Shown here: positions 1 to 7,312 of the stretch, one piece after another
How positions within the stretch are numbered: position 1 is the stretch's first letter
Layout of the letters: every line of letters begins with the position of its first letter
Source: Candidatus Abyssobacteria bacterium SURF_5
GTDB lineage: Bacteria > Abyssobacteria > SURF-5
Length of the DNA stretch: 12,899 bases
Reading direction: 5' to 3'
Assembly: GCA_003598085.1 (NCBI GenBank)
Contig: QZKU01000040.1
Span: 1 to 12,899 of the forward strand
Notes under the pieces: model-generated
What the model was told of the DNA's origin: nothing
Databases searched by the model: none
The model's input: the letters and a program-made list of their open reading frames with translations, nothing else
Program-made: the position numbers and the translations under genes

Positions 1-240
1 GCCGAAAGGTTGCTTTCACAACTCCTTTCTAGCAGAAGAGTTCGAAGATGTCCATTCATTTTTACTAAAGATCACCAACTAATTTGGAGAAGAACCAAAG
101 ATAATAATGGCAGACATTCTATTGAACGAGTTATGTTAGAAGGCTTCCGGTATGATAACTGCAGCTTCCGCCCTCGAATCGCACTTAATTCCCTGGCATC
201 TGCTGTCAAACATATCATCACGAATCTTCACTCGCGCTGA
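1..240 (+). CDS. Possible 3' end of an upstream gene, unidentified (partial)
   Basis: A reading frame is open from the first base of the window and stops with TGA at 238-240, giving about 79 residues. The protein is basic, with a plausible C-terminal part (motif GFRYDNCSFRPRIALNSL), but I do not recognise a family. The codons are much AT-richer than those of the other genes here, with repeated AGA for arginine and many A/T third positions. It is therefore either the tail of a horizontally acquired gene or non-coding DNA that happens to be open. No internal ribosome binding site argues for a start inside the window, so if it is real it begins upstream of base 1. Confidence is low because no domain or motif supports it. 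Confidence 0.25.
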   Translation, partial: AERLLSQLLSSRRVRRCPFIFTKDHQLIWRRTKDNNGRHSIERVMLEGFRYDNCSFRPRIALNSLASAVKHIITNLHSR

Positions 241-735
241 CAGAGAGGGCGAAGGTTGTCGTGTTCGGGGCGTGGCGGGCAGGCGCCGCAAGGTGAGGGT
301 ATGTAAGAGAATCCGAGGGGCCGATGGCGGCATTGCCAAGAGTCAGAACCTTGAATTGCTGTCGCGTTTTTCTGAAGATGGATTTTCGCTTGCGCATCCC
401 TCACGCCACGCGGGCGGGAATGACATGGAGGAGTTTATACCATCGGCGTGGATCGGCGATCATCGGCGGTTGAAAAGAAAGATTCTTCGCTGCGCTCAGA
501 ATGACGTTTACAAGGTTTCCCTTTGACGGCTTGCGGCATCATGAGTTTCAATACCACAGGGAGACGCCTATGCCACCATGGCAGATGGGTTCACGGTTTC
601 AGCTTCAAGGTTCAAAGTTGGGGGAAAGAAAAATGATAAATCCTCTGTTTCCTCCTGTGGTTCTTTTTCCTTTCCGGCCTATGAATTTGCTAAACTTCTT
701 CTGAGCCCGTCGAACGCGGAGACTCTCTTCTTTGC
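241..735. other. Intergenic stretch without a convincing gene
   Basis: This stretch lies between the possible upstream gene tail and the stop codon of the biotin-enzyme operon. Open frames exist on both strands, but none has a ribosome binding site plus protein-like composition. It holds repeat-like DNA: a C/G-rich patch around 381-425 and a short quasi-palindrome at 482-502. I see no clear rho-independent terminator for the operon that ends at 736; the sequence just downstream on the minus strand is purine-rich without a strong stem followed by a T run. Confidence 0.5.
481..505. repeat. REP-like short quasi-palindromic element
   Basis: The segment has outer arms ATTCT (482-486) and AGAAT (498-502) around a G/C core that pairs partly with itself. 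It is followed directly by GAC. Elements of this general form (ATTCT, GC core, AGAATGAC) are, from memory, common dispersed intergenic repeats in several bacterial lineages. Only one copy is visible here, so repeat status is inferred from form and not from copy number. Confidence 0.35.
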
Positions 736-2730
736 TCACCCGATCTGCACCAGCACCTGGCCTTTCTTGACGGAGTCGCCGCGACTGCAATTGACTGAGA
801 CTATCTTTCCGCCGATGCTTGCCGTCAGCGTGTTCTCCACCTTCATCGCTTCGAGGATGACGACCGGATCGCCTTGACTGACGGAGTCGCCCTCTTTGAC
901 ATGCACGTTGATGATCATTCCGGGCATGGGAGCGGTTACGGCTGTCGCGCCCTTGACGGTTACTGTCGCGGTCTGGGGCGGCGCCGGTTTGGTTTGGCTC
1001 GCCGGTTCCACCGGAGCGGCGGACTGCACCGACTGCGCGCGCGTCGCCGTTTGCTGCGACTGTGCTGCTGCTTGCGTCGGTACCGGCTGCGAGATGGTTC
1101 TTATAATCGGTTTCATGCCGGTATCGTCGACGGTCACCTCAAAATACTCGCCGTCCACGAAGACGTTGAGCGTCCGTGCGCCGGGACTTTTCGGGGGAAC
1201 TTCTTTCTTCGGCTTCTCAACGAGCTCGCCCCGCAGTGCCTTCGCAACTAATTCGCTTTCACGTCTGACGTCTTCAACCGTCTTGGGTTTTACATTCTCG
1301 GGAACCGGCTCGATACCATATTTCCACCGCAGGAACCGCTTCCCCGTCACCGGATATATGGCTGCAATGAGCACATCAGTCTCGCTCTTTGCCAGTCCCT
1401 TCACATCTTCGCGCGCGGCCTCCATGCCGTCCTCCAACAAATCTGCGGGGCGTTTTTTTGTCGGCACCTGTCCCCGACAATAATCCTTCAACCCGATCTG
1501 CTGCACTTCCTTATCGATGGGCGCGGGCGGCTGTCCGTACATACCGTACAGATAATCCTTCACCTGGTCCGAAATCATCTTGTAGCGGCCAAACAGCACG
1601 TTTTGGACGGCCTGAATGCCCACGATCTGGCTCGTGGGCGTCACAAGCGGCGGATACCCGAGTTCTTTTCGCGTGCGCGGCAGTTCCTCATATACCTCAT
1701 TGATTCGATCGAGCGCCTCGGCCTCCTTGAGCTGACTCACCAGGTTCGTCGTCATTCCGCCCGGTATCTGGTGCACAAGCACGCGCGTATCGATCACCGA
1801 CATGGCCGTGGTATCCAGGTACTGCTTGTACTTCGGAGCGATCGACTCGACGTACTGCCCAAGCTCGACCAACTCGTTCAGGTCAAGACCCGGATCGCGG
1901 TCGGTCCCCGCGAGCATCACCAGAAGCGGCTCGATCGCGGGCTGCGACGAGCGAAGCGCAAACGGCGCGAGCGCTGTATCGATGATATCGACGCCCGCCT
2001 CGATCGCTTTCATATAGCTCATCGACGCCATGCCGCTGGTGTAGTGCGTGTGCAGACAGACCGGAATGGCGACCGTATCCTTCAGCGCGCTGATCAGGTC
2101 ATATGCGTCATATGGCGAAATGATGCCCGCCATATCTTTCACGCACAGGATGTCGGCGCCCATCTTCTCGAGCCGTTTCGCTTTCTCCTTATAATAATTG
2201 ATGTTGAAGACCGGGCCGCCCATCCGGCGCTCGGTGAGCGAGTAGCAGATCGTGCCCTGTATCTGCTTGCCGGCTTCTTTGATTGCGTCGAACGAGGTCT
2301 CGAAGTTGCGCTCATCGTTCAGCGCGTCGAACACGCGGAATACGTCGATGCCCGCCTCCGCCGATTCCTTCACGAAAGCGCGCACAACGTCGTCGGGGTA
2401 CTGCCGGTAGCCGACCAGGTTCTGGCCGCGCAGCAGCATCTGGAGCGGCGTGTCGGGCATTTCCTTCTTGAGCAAGCGCAGCCGGTCCCACGGGTCCTCG
2501 GCTAAAAATCGCGTCGGCACGTCGAACGTCGCGCCTCCCCACACTTCCATCGAATGGAAGCCCACCTTGTTCATGCGCGCGGCGATCGGCATCATGTCCT
2601 CGGTTCGCATCCGCGTGGCAAGGGTAGATTGATGTCCATCACGAAATGTGGTATCAGTGATTTTGATGGGGCTCCTCGACGATGCCTTCCCCGTCTTCTT
2701 CTTTTCGGTTTTATTTTTTTGGGGTGCCAT
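736..2730 (-). CDS. oadA: OadA/PycB-type carboxyltransferase (5S-like) fused to a biotin carrier domain
   Basis: This 664-residue protein transfers a carboxyl group between its own biotin and pyruvate/oxaloacetate. After a Lys/Ser-rich N-terminal extension of about 22 residues, a TIM-barrel carboxyltransferase domain begins with DTTFRDGHQ (26-34). It includes the metal-binding HTH pair (His227, His229) and the lysine in CVKDMAG (Lys198) that is carbamylated in this family. The conserved PYC/OadA C-terminal domain follows (GGM at 324-326, RPADLLE near 427-433). A Pro/Ala/Gln/Thr-rich linker (about 548-592) leads to a biotinyl domain with EAMKVEN, biotinylated at Lys630. The start is backed by AGGAGGAGG just upstream (2735-2743). 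It is the last gene of a three-gene operon, 60 bases after the small middle gene. Pyruvate carboxylase B, oxaloacetate decarboxylase alpha and the transcarboxylase 5S subunit share this fold. Absence of biotin carboxylase and of the OadB membrane pump nearby favours a transcarboxylase role (inference). Confidence 0.9.
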   Translation of the reverse strand: MAPQKNKTEKKKTGKASSRSPIKITDTTFRDGHQSTLATRMRTEDMMPIAARMNKVGFHSMEVWGGATFDVPTRFLAEDPWDRLRLLKKEMPDTPLQMLLRGQNLVGYRQYPDDVVRAFVKESAEAGIDVFRVFDALNDERNFETSFDAIKEAGKQIQGTICYSLTERRMGGPVFNINYYKEKAKRLEKMGADILCVKDMAGIISPYDAYDLISALKDTVAIPVCLHTHYTSGMASMSYMKAIEAGVDIIDTALAPFALRSSQPAIEPLLVMLAGTDRDPGLDLNELVELGQYVESIAPKYKQYLDTTAMSVIDTRVLVHQIPGGMTTNLVSQLKEAEALDRINEVYEELPRTRKELGYPPLVTPTSQIVGIQAVQNVLFGRYKMISDQVKDYLYGMYGQPPAPIDKEVQQIGLKDYCRGQVPTKKRPADLLEDGMEAAREDVKGLAKSETDVLIAAIYPVTGKRFLRWKYGIEPVPENVKPKTVEDVRRESELVAKALRGELVEKPKKEVPPKSPGARTLNVFVDGEYFEVTVDDTGMKPIIRTISQPVPTQAAAQSQQTATRAQSVQSAAPVEPASQTKPAPPQTATVTVKGATAVTAPMPGMIINVHVKEGDSVSQGDPVVILEAMKVENTLTASIGGKIVSVNCSRGDSVKKGQVLVQIG

Positions 2731-2790
2731 AATGCCTCCTCCTGATGGCCTTTTTAAAAATTCAGAGAGTCGCCCTTTTGTGGAACCGCC

Positions 2791-2988
2791 TTATGCCCTT
2801 GAGTTCCTCGGGACGATTCTCAGTTGCCACAACTGGCGATTCCGCATGATCTCCTGCCGCCCCGACTGGCTCCATGCCCGCAGCCCCAGTGCCGGCGGCG
2901 GGATTCGCTGCGCCGTGTCCTGGATCATTTCTTCTTCGAGAAAAGCCGAGACGGCGGCCCCGATGGCGGCTATCTTTTTCGTGTCCAA
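2791..2988 (-). CDS. Small TTG-started protein between the two carboxyltransferases (MmdD/MmdE-like assembly subunit?)
   Basis: A 65-residue protein starts at TTG, with GGAGG (2996-3000) seven bases upstream. Residues 1-30 form an Ala/Glu-rich predicted helix (KKIAAIGAAVSAFLEEE). A Pro-rich hinge (IPPPALG) follows, then a C-terminal motif with WSQSGRQEIMRNRQLWQLR. No membrane segment is visible. From memory, small proteins with an acidic Ala-rich N-terminus and a C-terminal W..GRQE.M..R..WQ.R motif occur between mmdA and biotin-protein genes in many anaerobes, and they resemble the soluble ends of the methylmalonyl-CoA decarboxylase delta/epsilon subunits. I infer a role in joining the 12S-like and 5S-like enzymes. 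It sits 59 bases after mmdA and 60 before oadA. A longer frame at 2762-3043 overlaps it in another register and lacks these features. Confidence 0.75.
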   Translation of the reverse strand: MDTKKIAAIGAAVSAFLEEEMIQDTAQRIPPPALGLRAWSQSGRQEIMRNRQLWQLRIVPRNSRA

Positions 2989-2995
2989 ATCTTTT

Positions 2996-3000
2996 CCTCC
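2996..3000 (-). promoter_or_regulatory. Ribosome binding site that fixes the TTG start of the small subunit
   Basis: On the minus strand the sequence reads CCGGAGGAAAAGATTTG: GGAGG is separated by seven bases from the TTG at 2986-2988. No in-frame ATG is available at a useful distance, and the conserved family-like N-terminus begins at this codon. Confidence 0.7.
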
Positions 3001-3047
3001 GGACAGACGTCAAATCGTGATCGCCTTCGCGATTCAGAGGCAAACAT

Positions 3048-4598
3048 TTACATGGGGATGTTGCCGTGTTTCTTCGGCGGGCGCGCCTCCCGCTTCGAGA
3101 GCAGCACCGCCAGCGTATCGATCAGGCGCGGCCGCGTTTCGCGCGGGAAGATCACGGCATCGACGTGCCCGCGCGAGGCGGCGATATACGGATTCGAAAA
3201 ATGTTCCTCGTATTCGCGCACTTTCTCTTTGCGAGCAGCCTCAGGATCGGCGGCAGCCTTGATTGCCCGCCGATGGATGATGTTCGCCGCGCCTGCGGCG
3301 CCCATCACGGCCACCTCGGCGGTCGGCCATGCAAAGACGTAATCGGCCCCGAGGTTGGCGCTGCACATCGCGAGGTAAGCGCCACCGATGCTCTTGCGAA
3401 CGAGGAGCGTTATCTTCGGGACAGTGGCCTCCGAATAGCACCAGAGCAGCTTCGCGCCGTGTCGAATAATGCCGCTCCATTCCTGGTCGCTTCCCGGCAG
3501 GTAACCGGGCACATCGACCAGCGTCAGCATCGGAATATTGAATGAGTCGCAGAAACGAATGAAGCGAGTGGCCTTGTCCGAGGCGTCGACATCGAGGCTG
3601 CCCGCCAACACCATCGGCTGATTTGCGATTATGCCGACGGTGTTGCCGCCGAGCCGCGCAAAGCAGACGATCATGTTTTGCGCGTAGTACTGGTGCGGCT
3701 CGATGAAGACGCCGCCGTCAACCAGCGAGCTGATGACCTGCTTCATATCGTAATTCTTGCGAGGGTCGTCGGGCACGATCGAATCGAGCGCAGCGTCCGT
3801 CCGCACGGGATCATCACCGGTATCGACCCGCGGCGGATCATCCATGTTGTTTGACGGCAGATACGAGAGCAGCTCGCGGATGCGGGCGATCGCGTCCTGA
3901 TCGTTCTCGCAGGCGAAGTGGGCCACGCCGCTCTTGGTGTTGTGCGTCATAGCCCCGCCGAGTTCCTCGAACGTGATCTGTTCGCCGGTGACCGCCTTGA
4001 TCACCTCGGGACCGGTAATAAACATGTAGCTGGTGTTCTTCACCATGAAGACCCAGTCGGTCATGGCGGGCGAATAGACGGCGCCGCCGGCTGTCGGCCC
4101 CATGATGGCGGAAATCTGCGGGACTACGCCCGACGCAAGCGAATTGCGGAAGAAGATGTCGCCGTAGCCGCTGAGCGCGTCGACGCCCTCCTGAATCCGC
4201 GCGCCGCCGGAATCGTTGAATCCCACGACGGGAGCACCGTTTTTGACGGCAAGATCCATGATCTTGCAGATTTTCTTTGAATGCATCTCGCCAAGCGTGC
4301 CGCCTACCGAGGTGAAATCCTGCGAAAAGGCGAAAACGGGGCGGCCTTCGACCAAGCCGTGGCCCGTGATAACGCCCTCGGCGGGAATAAAGGTCTGCGG
4401 CATGTCGAAATCGGTACAGCGGTGGCGTACAAACATTCCGAGTTCGCGAAATGTGCCGGGATCGAAAAAGAGATCGAGCCGCTCACGCGCGGTCAACTTG
4501 CCGTCCTTATGCTGTTTTTCGATCCGGTCGTCGCCCCCCATCGCAAGCTCGCGCTCCATGCGCCGCTTGAGGTCTTCCAGTCTCTCCGAAACGTTCAT
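3048..4598 (-). CDS. mmdA: Methylmalonyl-CoA carboxyltransferase / decarboxylase alpha subunit (12S-like, PccB family)
   Basis: This 516-residue protein is typical in length for the acyl-CoA carboxyltransferase family. It moves a carboxyl group between methylmalonyl-CoA/propionyl-CoA and biotin. Two crotonase-like halves are visible. The N-terminal half has FSQDFTSVGGTLGE (91-104), NDSGGARIQEG (128-138) and the oxyanion-hole stretch GPTAGGAVYSPA (167-178). The C-terminal half has IANQP (324-328), VPGYLPG (363-369) with the downstream IRHGAKLL, RKSIGGAYLAM (401-411) and FAWPTAEVAVMG (422-433). It ends in PPKKHGNIPM, the usual end for MmdA/PccB proteins. AGGAGA (4603-4608) precedes the ATG. It is first in the operon, and its promoter is at 4667-4695. 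The alternative is a propionyl-CoA carboxylase beta subunit, but that needs a biotin carboxylase/carrier alpha subunit, which is absent here. Confidence 0.92.
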   Translation of the reverse strand: MNVSERLEDLKRRMERELAMGGDDRIEKQHKDGKLTARERLDLFFDPGTFRELGMFVRHRCTDFDMPQTFIPAEGVITGHGLVEGRPVFAFSQDFTSVGGTLGEMHSKKICKIMDLAVKNGAPVVGFNDSGGARIQEGVDALSGYGDIFFRNSLASGVVPQISAIMGPTAGGAVYSPAMTDWVFMVKNTSYMFITGPEVIKAVTGEQITFEELGGAMTHNTKSGVAHFACENDQDAIARIRELLSYLPSNNMDDPPRVDTGDDPVRTDAALDSIVPDDPRKNYDMKQVISSLVDGGVFIEPHQYYAQNMIVCFARLGGNTVGIIANQPMVLAGSLDVDASDKATRFIRFCDSFNIPMLTLVDVPGYLPGSDQEWSGIIRHGAKLLWCYSEATVPKITLLVRKSIGGAYLAMCSANLGADYVFAWPTAEVAVMGAAGAANIIHRRAIKAAADPEAARKEKVREYEEHFSNPYIAASRGHVDAVIFPRETRPRLIDTLAVLLSKREARPPKKHGNIPM

Positions 4599-4666
4599 CG
4601 GTCTCTCCTGGGAAAAAAAGAACAGAAATCCCTCATTTTCCCATTAATTGCCTTCTTTCTCTAAAG

Positions 4667-4695
4667 ATAAGAATCACACAACTGAACTCAGTCAA
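4667..4695 (-). promoter_or_regulatory. Sigma-70-type promoter of the mmdA operon
   Basis: Read on the minus strand, TTGACT (4690-4695) is followed after exactly 17 bases by TCTTAT (4667-4672), a 5/6 and 4/6 match to consensus. Transcription would start near 4660, giving a leader of about 60 bases before the mmdA ATG. No competing promoter of similar quality was seen in the 100 bases upstream of the gene. Confidence 0.55.
4681..4692. promoter_or_regulatory. 12-bp palindrome inside the mmdA promoter (operator candidate)
   Basis: ACTGAACTCAGT is an inverted repeat with arms ACTGA and TCAGT around a two-base centre. It overlaps the -35 box and the spacer of the mmdA promoter, where a bound protein would block RNA polymerase. 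The regulator is not identified, and no repressor gene lies in the window. Confidence 0.4.
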
Positions 4696-4989
4696 GGTTC
4701 TCAACGCTTATCGCACACGGCAAATTTGGGAACGCCCCCAGCAATTGCCGGGCGGATTCCTAATTCCTGTTGCCGAAAAAACGAACGCCGCTCAGATCGA
4801 GCGGCCAGGATACGCCCTACTTCGTCACGGAAAGGGGTGTGGTCCTCCCCGGGGTTATGAGAAGATCCAGGGACTTCGCGTTGTGCTGTAAGGCTTGCGA
4901 ATGTGGCATCACAAAAGTTTCTCCATGCTTCGTTGCTGAAGCAGGAATGCAAGATGCCGTGCCGTCCCATCGTGCGGCGATTTCCAGTT

Positions 4990-5008
4990 CGCGCACATAT
5001 GTGACGCG
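4990..5008. promoter_or_regulatory. 19-bp dyad upstream of the activator gene (operator/UAS candidate)
   Basis: A perfect 10-bp palindrome CACATATGTG (4994-5003) is flanked by CGCG on both sides (4990-4993 and 5005-5008), with a single extra A breaking the symmetry. It lies about 110 bases before the -10 box of the activator promoter. Function is inferred only from symmetry and position. Confidence 0.35.
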
Positions 5009-5095
5009 ACTAACAAGCCAATTGTATCCAATAACTGAACAAATGTCAATTATCTGAGCGGCTTAATTTTTCACCCAAAAAACTGCATTCGCACG

Positions 5096-5124
5096 TTGTT
5101 CGCCGGGTTTATGTGTGATATAAT
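5096..5124 (+). promoter_or_regulatory. Sigma-70-type promoter of the sigma-54 activator gene
   Basis: A perfect TATAAT -10 box (5119-5124) follows TTGTTC (5096-5101) at the optimal 17-base spacing. Transcription would start near 5131, leaving a leader of roughly 40 bases before the ATG at 5172. Confidence 0.6.
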
Positions 5125-5171
5125 AAACAATTTGAGGGACTACAAAACCCCTATGGAGACAAGAAGTTGCA

Positions 5172-6533
<1,362 letters not shown>

Positions 6534-6585
6534 GGTTTATTCAGACGCCAAACTCCCCCCTCAAGCGACCTCTTCTCCAAAAATT

Positions 6586-6614
6586 TTGAAATATTCCTCG
6601 AAACTTGATATCGT
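6586..6614 (+). promoter_or_regulatory. Possible promoter of the RlpA-like gene
   Basis: TTGAAA (6586-6591) and TATCGT (6609-6614) are 17 bases apart, a 5/6 and 4/6 match to sigma-70 consensus. The start point would fall near 6621, only a few bases before the ATG at 6627, which supports the later ATG at 6654 as the real start of the gene. Confidence 0.4.
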
Positions 6615-6653
6615 ATCGGCAAATAAATGTTTTCCTCATCAGCCGTACAACAA

Positions 6654-7052
6654 ATGAAACCGATACGACTTCTTTTCTTTTTGATATTTCTTGCCGTTTT
6701 GGGGGCCGCGTGCGCGCGTCTGCCGTGGGTGGGTGAAAAGGCGCCCCGCCCCGGAGATCGGTATTACGGTGTCGCCTCATGGTATGGTCACGAGTTTCAT
6801 GGAAGGTCCACAGCCAACGGCGAACGCTTCAACATGAATGCCCTCACTGCCGCGCATCGCACGTTTCCGTTCGGCACACGCGTCCGCGTCACCAATCTGC
6901 GCAACGGCAGAAAATGCGTCGTCCGCATCAACGACCGCGGACCGTGGATTCGCGGCCGGGAAATTGATCTTTCCTACGCGGCTGCGCGCGATCTCGGTAT
7001 GCTGAATACCGGCCTGGAAAAGGTCCTCATCGAGGTCCTTTCCGTGAATTGA
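6654..7052 (+). CDS. rlpA: Minimal RlpA-like double-psi beta-barrel lipoprotein
   Basis: The protein has 132 residues from the chosen ATG. Residues 1-19 form a lipoprotein signal (KPIR, then a hydrophobic stretch), with Cys20 in LGAAC as the likely lipidated residue; Gly at -3 makes the lipobox atypical. The rest is one RlpA double-psi beta-barrel: [15 protein letters not shown] (37-51), TANGERFNM (53-61), LTAAH (64-68), [11 protein letters not shown] (72-82) and RINDRGPW (91-98). RlpA proteins act on septal peptidoglycan as lytic transglycosylases. The residues matching those reported as important in the Pseudomonas enzyme (a Glu, a His and an Asp) are present as Glu57, His68 and Asp94. There is no SPOR domain, so binding to denuded septal glycan is not encoded here. 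An earlier ATG at 6627 would add nine residues before the signal peptide and fits the promoter less well; neither start has a clear Shine-Dalgarno sequence. Confidence 0.85.
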   Translation: MKPIRLLFFLIFLAVLGAACARLPWVGEKAPRPGDRYYGVASWYGHEFHGRSTANGERFNMNALTAAHRTFPFGTRVRVTNLRNGRKCVVRINDRGPWIRGREIDLSYAAARDLGMLNTGLEKVLIEVLSVN

Positions 7053-7072
7053 TTTTGAAGCAGGCACTCGCA

Positions 7073-7085
7073 GCGGCAGAGCCGC
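7073..7085. terminator. Short GC hairpin after the RlpA-like gene, weak terminator candidate
   Basis: GCGGC-AGA-GCCGC is a perfect five-base stem with a three-base loop, 20 bases after the stop codon. It is followed by AACCAATTTT and not by a true T run, so termination is doubtful. The hairpin overlaps the first copy of the local repeat. Confidence 0.2.
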
Positions 7086-7209
7086 AACCAATTTTGGATT
7101 TTGGATTGAAGGCCGATTGATGGATTGCCTCACATTTAATGCCGTGCTGACACGCGGGTTAGCCGCAACCAATTCCGGATCGGAGTCCGGGACATGTTTT
7201 GGATTGAAG
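7080..7209. repeat. Two copies of an interrupted direct repeat
   Basis: Copy 1 (7080-7111) and copy 2 (7161-7209) both begin with AGCCGCAACCAATT and end with TTTTGGATTGAAG. The middle differs: copy 1 has a short T/G stretch, while copy 2 carries an insert with the inverted repeat CCGGA/TCCGG (7175-7190). The repeats fill the spacer between the RlpA-like and lipase-like genes. No open frame or transposase is associated with them. Confidence 0.6.
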
Positions 7210-7301
7210 AATCGAGATGTCGTCGTCATTTTCACAAATGCTGCGCCTTAGTGAGTAGTGCAGGATGAGATGGTATCGCTAGCACAATTACATCAGAATA
7301 T

Positions 7302-7307
7302 GGGAGG
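7302..7307 (+). promoter_or_regulatory. Strong ribosome binding site of the lipase-like gene
   Basis: GGGAGG lies five bases before the ATG at 7313 and fixes this start, which also begins directly with the signal peptide. Confidence 0.75.
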
Positions 7308-7312
7308 TAAAT

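Larger units (their letters stand above)
4599..5171. other. Divergent intergenic region with several inverted repeats, no gene seen
   Basis: The stretch separates the leftward mmdA operon from the rightward activator gene and holds a promoter for each. Between them are short perfect stems: CCGCTC/GAGCGG (4788-4804, five-base loop), TGCTTC/GAAGCA (4926-4943, six-base loop), and the dyad at 4990-5008. Open frames of up to about 95 codons exist on both strands, but none has a ribosome binding site or a recognisable protein. No tRNA or known riboswitch pattern was seen. Confidence 0.5.

Noticed and set aside
200-305. C/T-rich stretch resembling common dispersed intergenic repeats
   Set aside because: The resemblance is vague and no second copy exists in the window, so it was not called as a repeat.
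1455-1485. GTCGG/CCGAC stem next to a seven-base homopolymer, resembling a terminator
   Set aside because: In the direction of transcription of oadA the run is A, not T, and the sequence lies inside a conserved coding region (the lysines before RPADLL).
1603-2505. A 300-codon open frame on the plus strand
   Set aside because: It is antisense to the well-supported oadA gene, is Arg/His-rich as expected of a shadow frame in GC-rich DNA, and has no ribosome binding site.
2762-3043. A 93-codon frame overlapping the small subunit gene
   Set aside because: It is in a different register, Arg/Gly/His-rich, and lacks the conserved-looking ends seen in the TTG-started 65-residue protein.
4701-4970. 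An 89-codon frame on the minus strand in the divergent intergenic region
   Set aside because: It has no ribosome binding site and no recognisable motif, and it would place a gene upstream of the mmdA promoter with nothing to support it.
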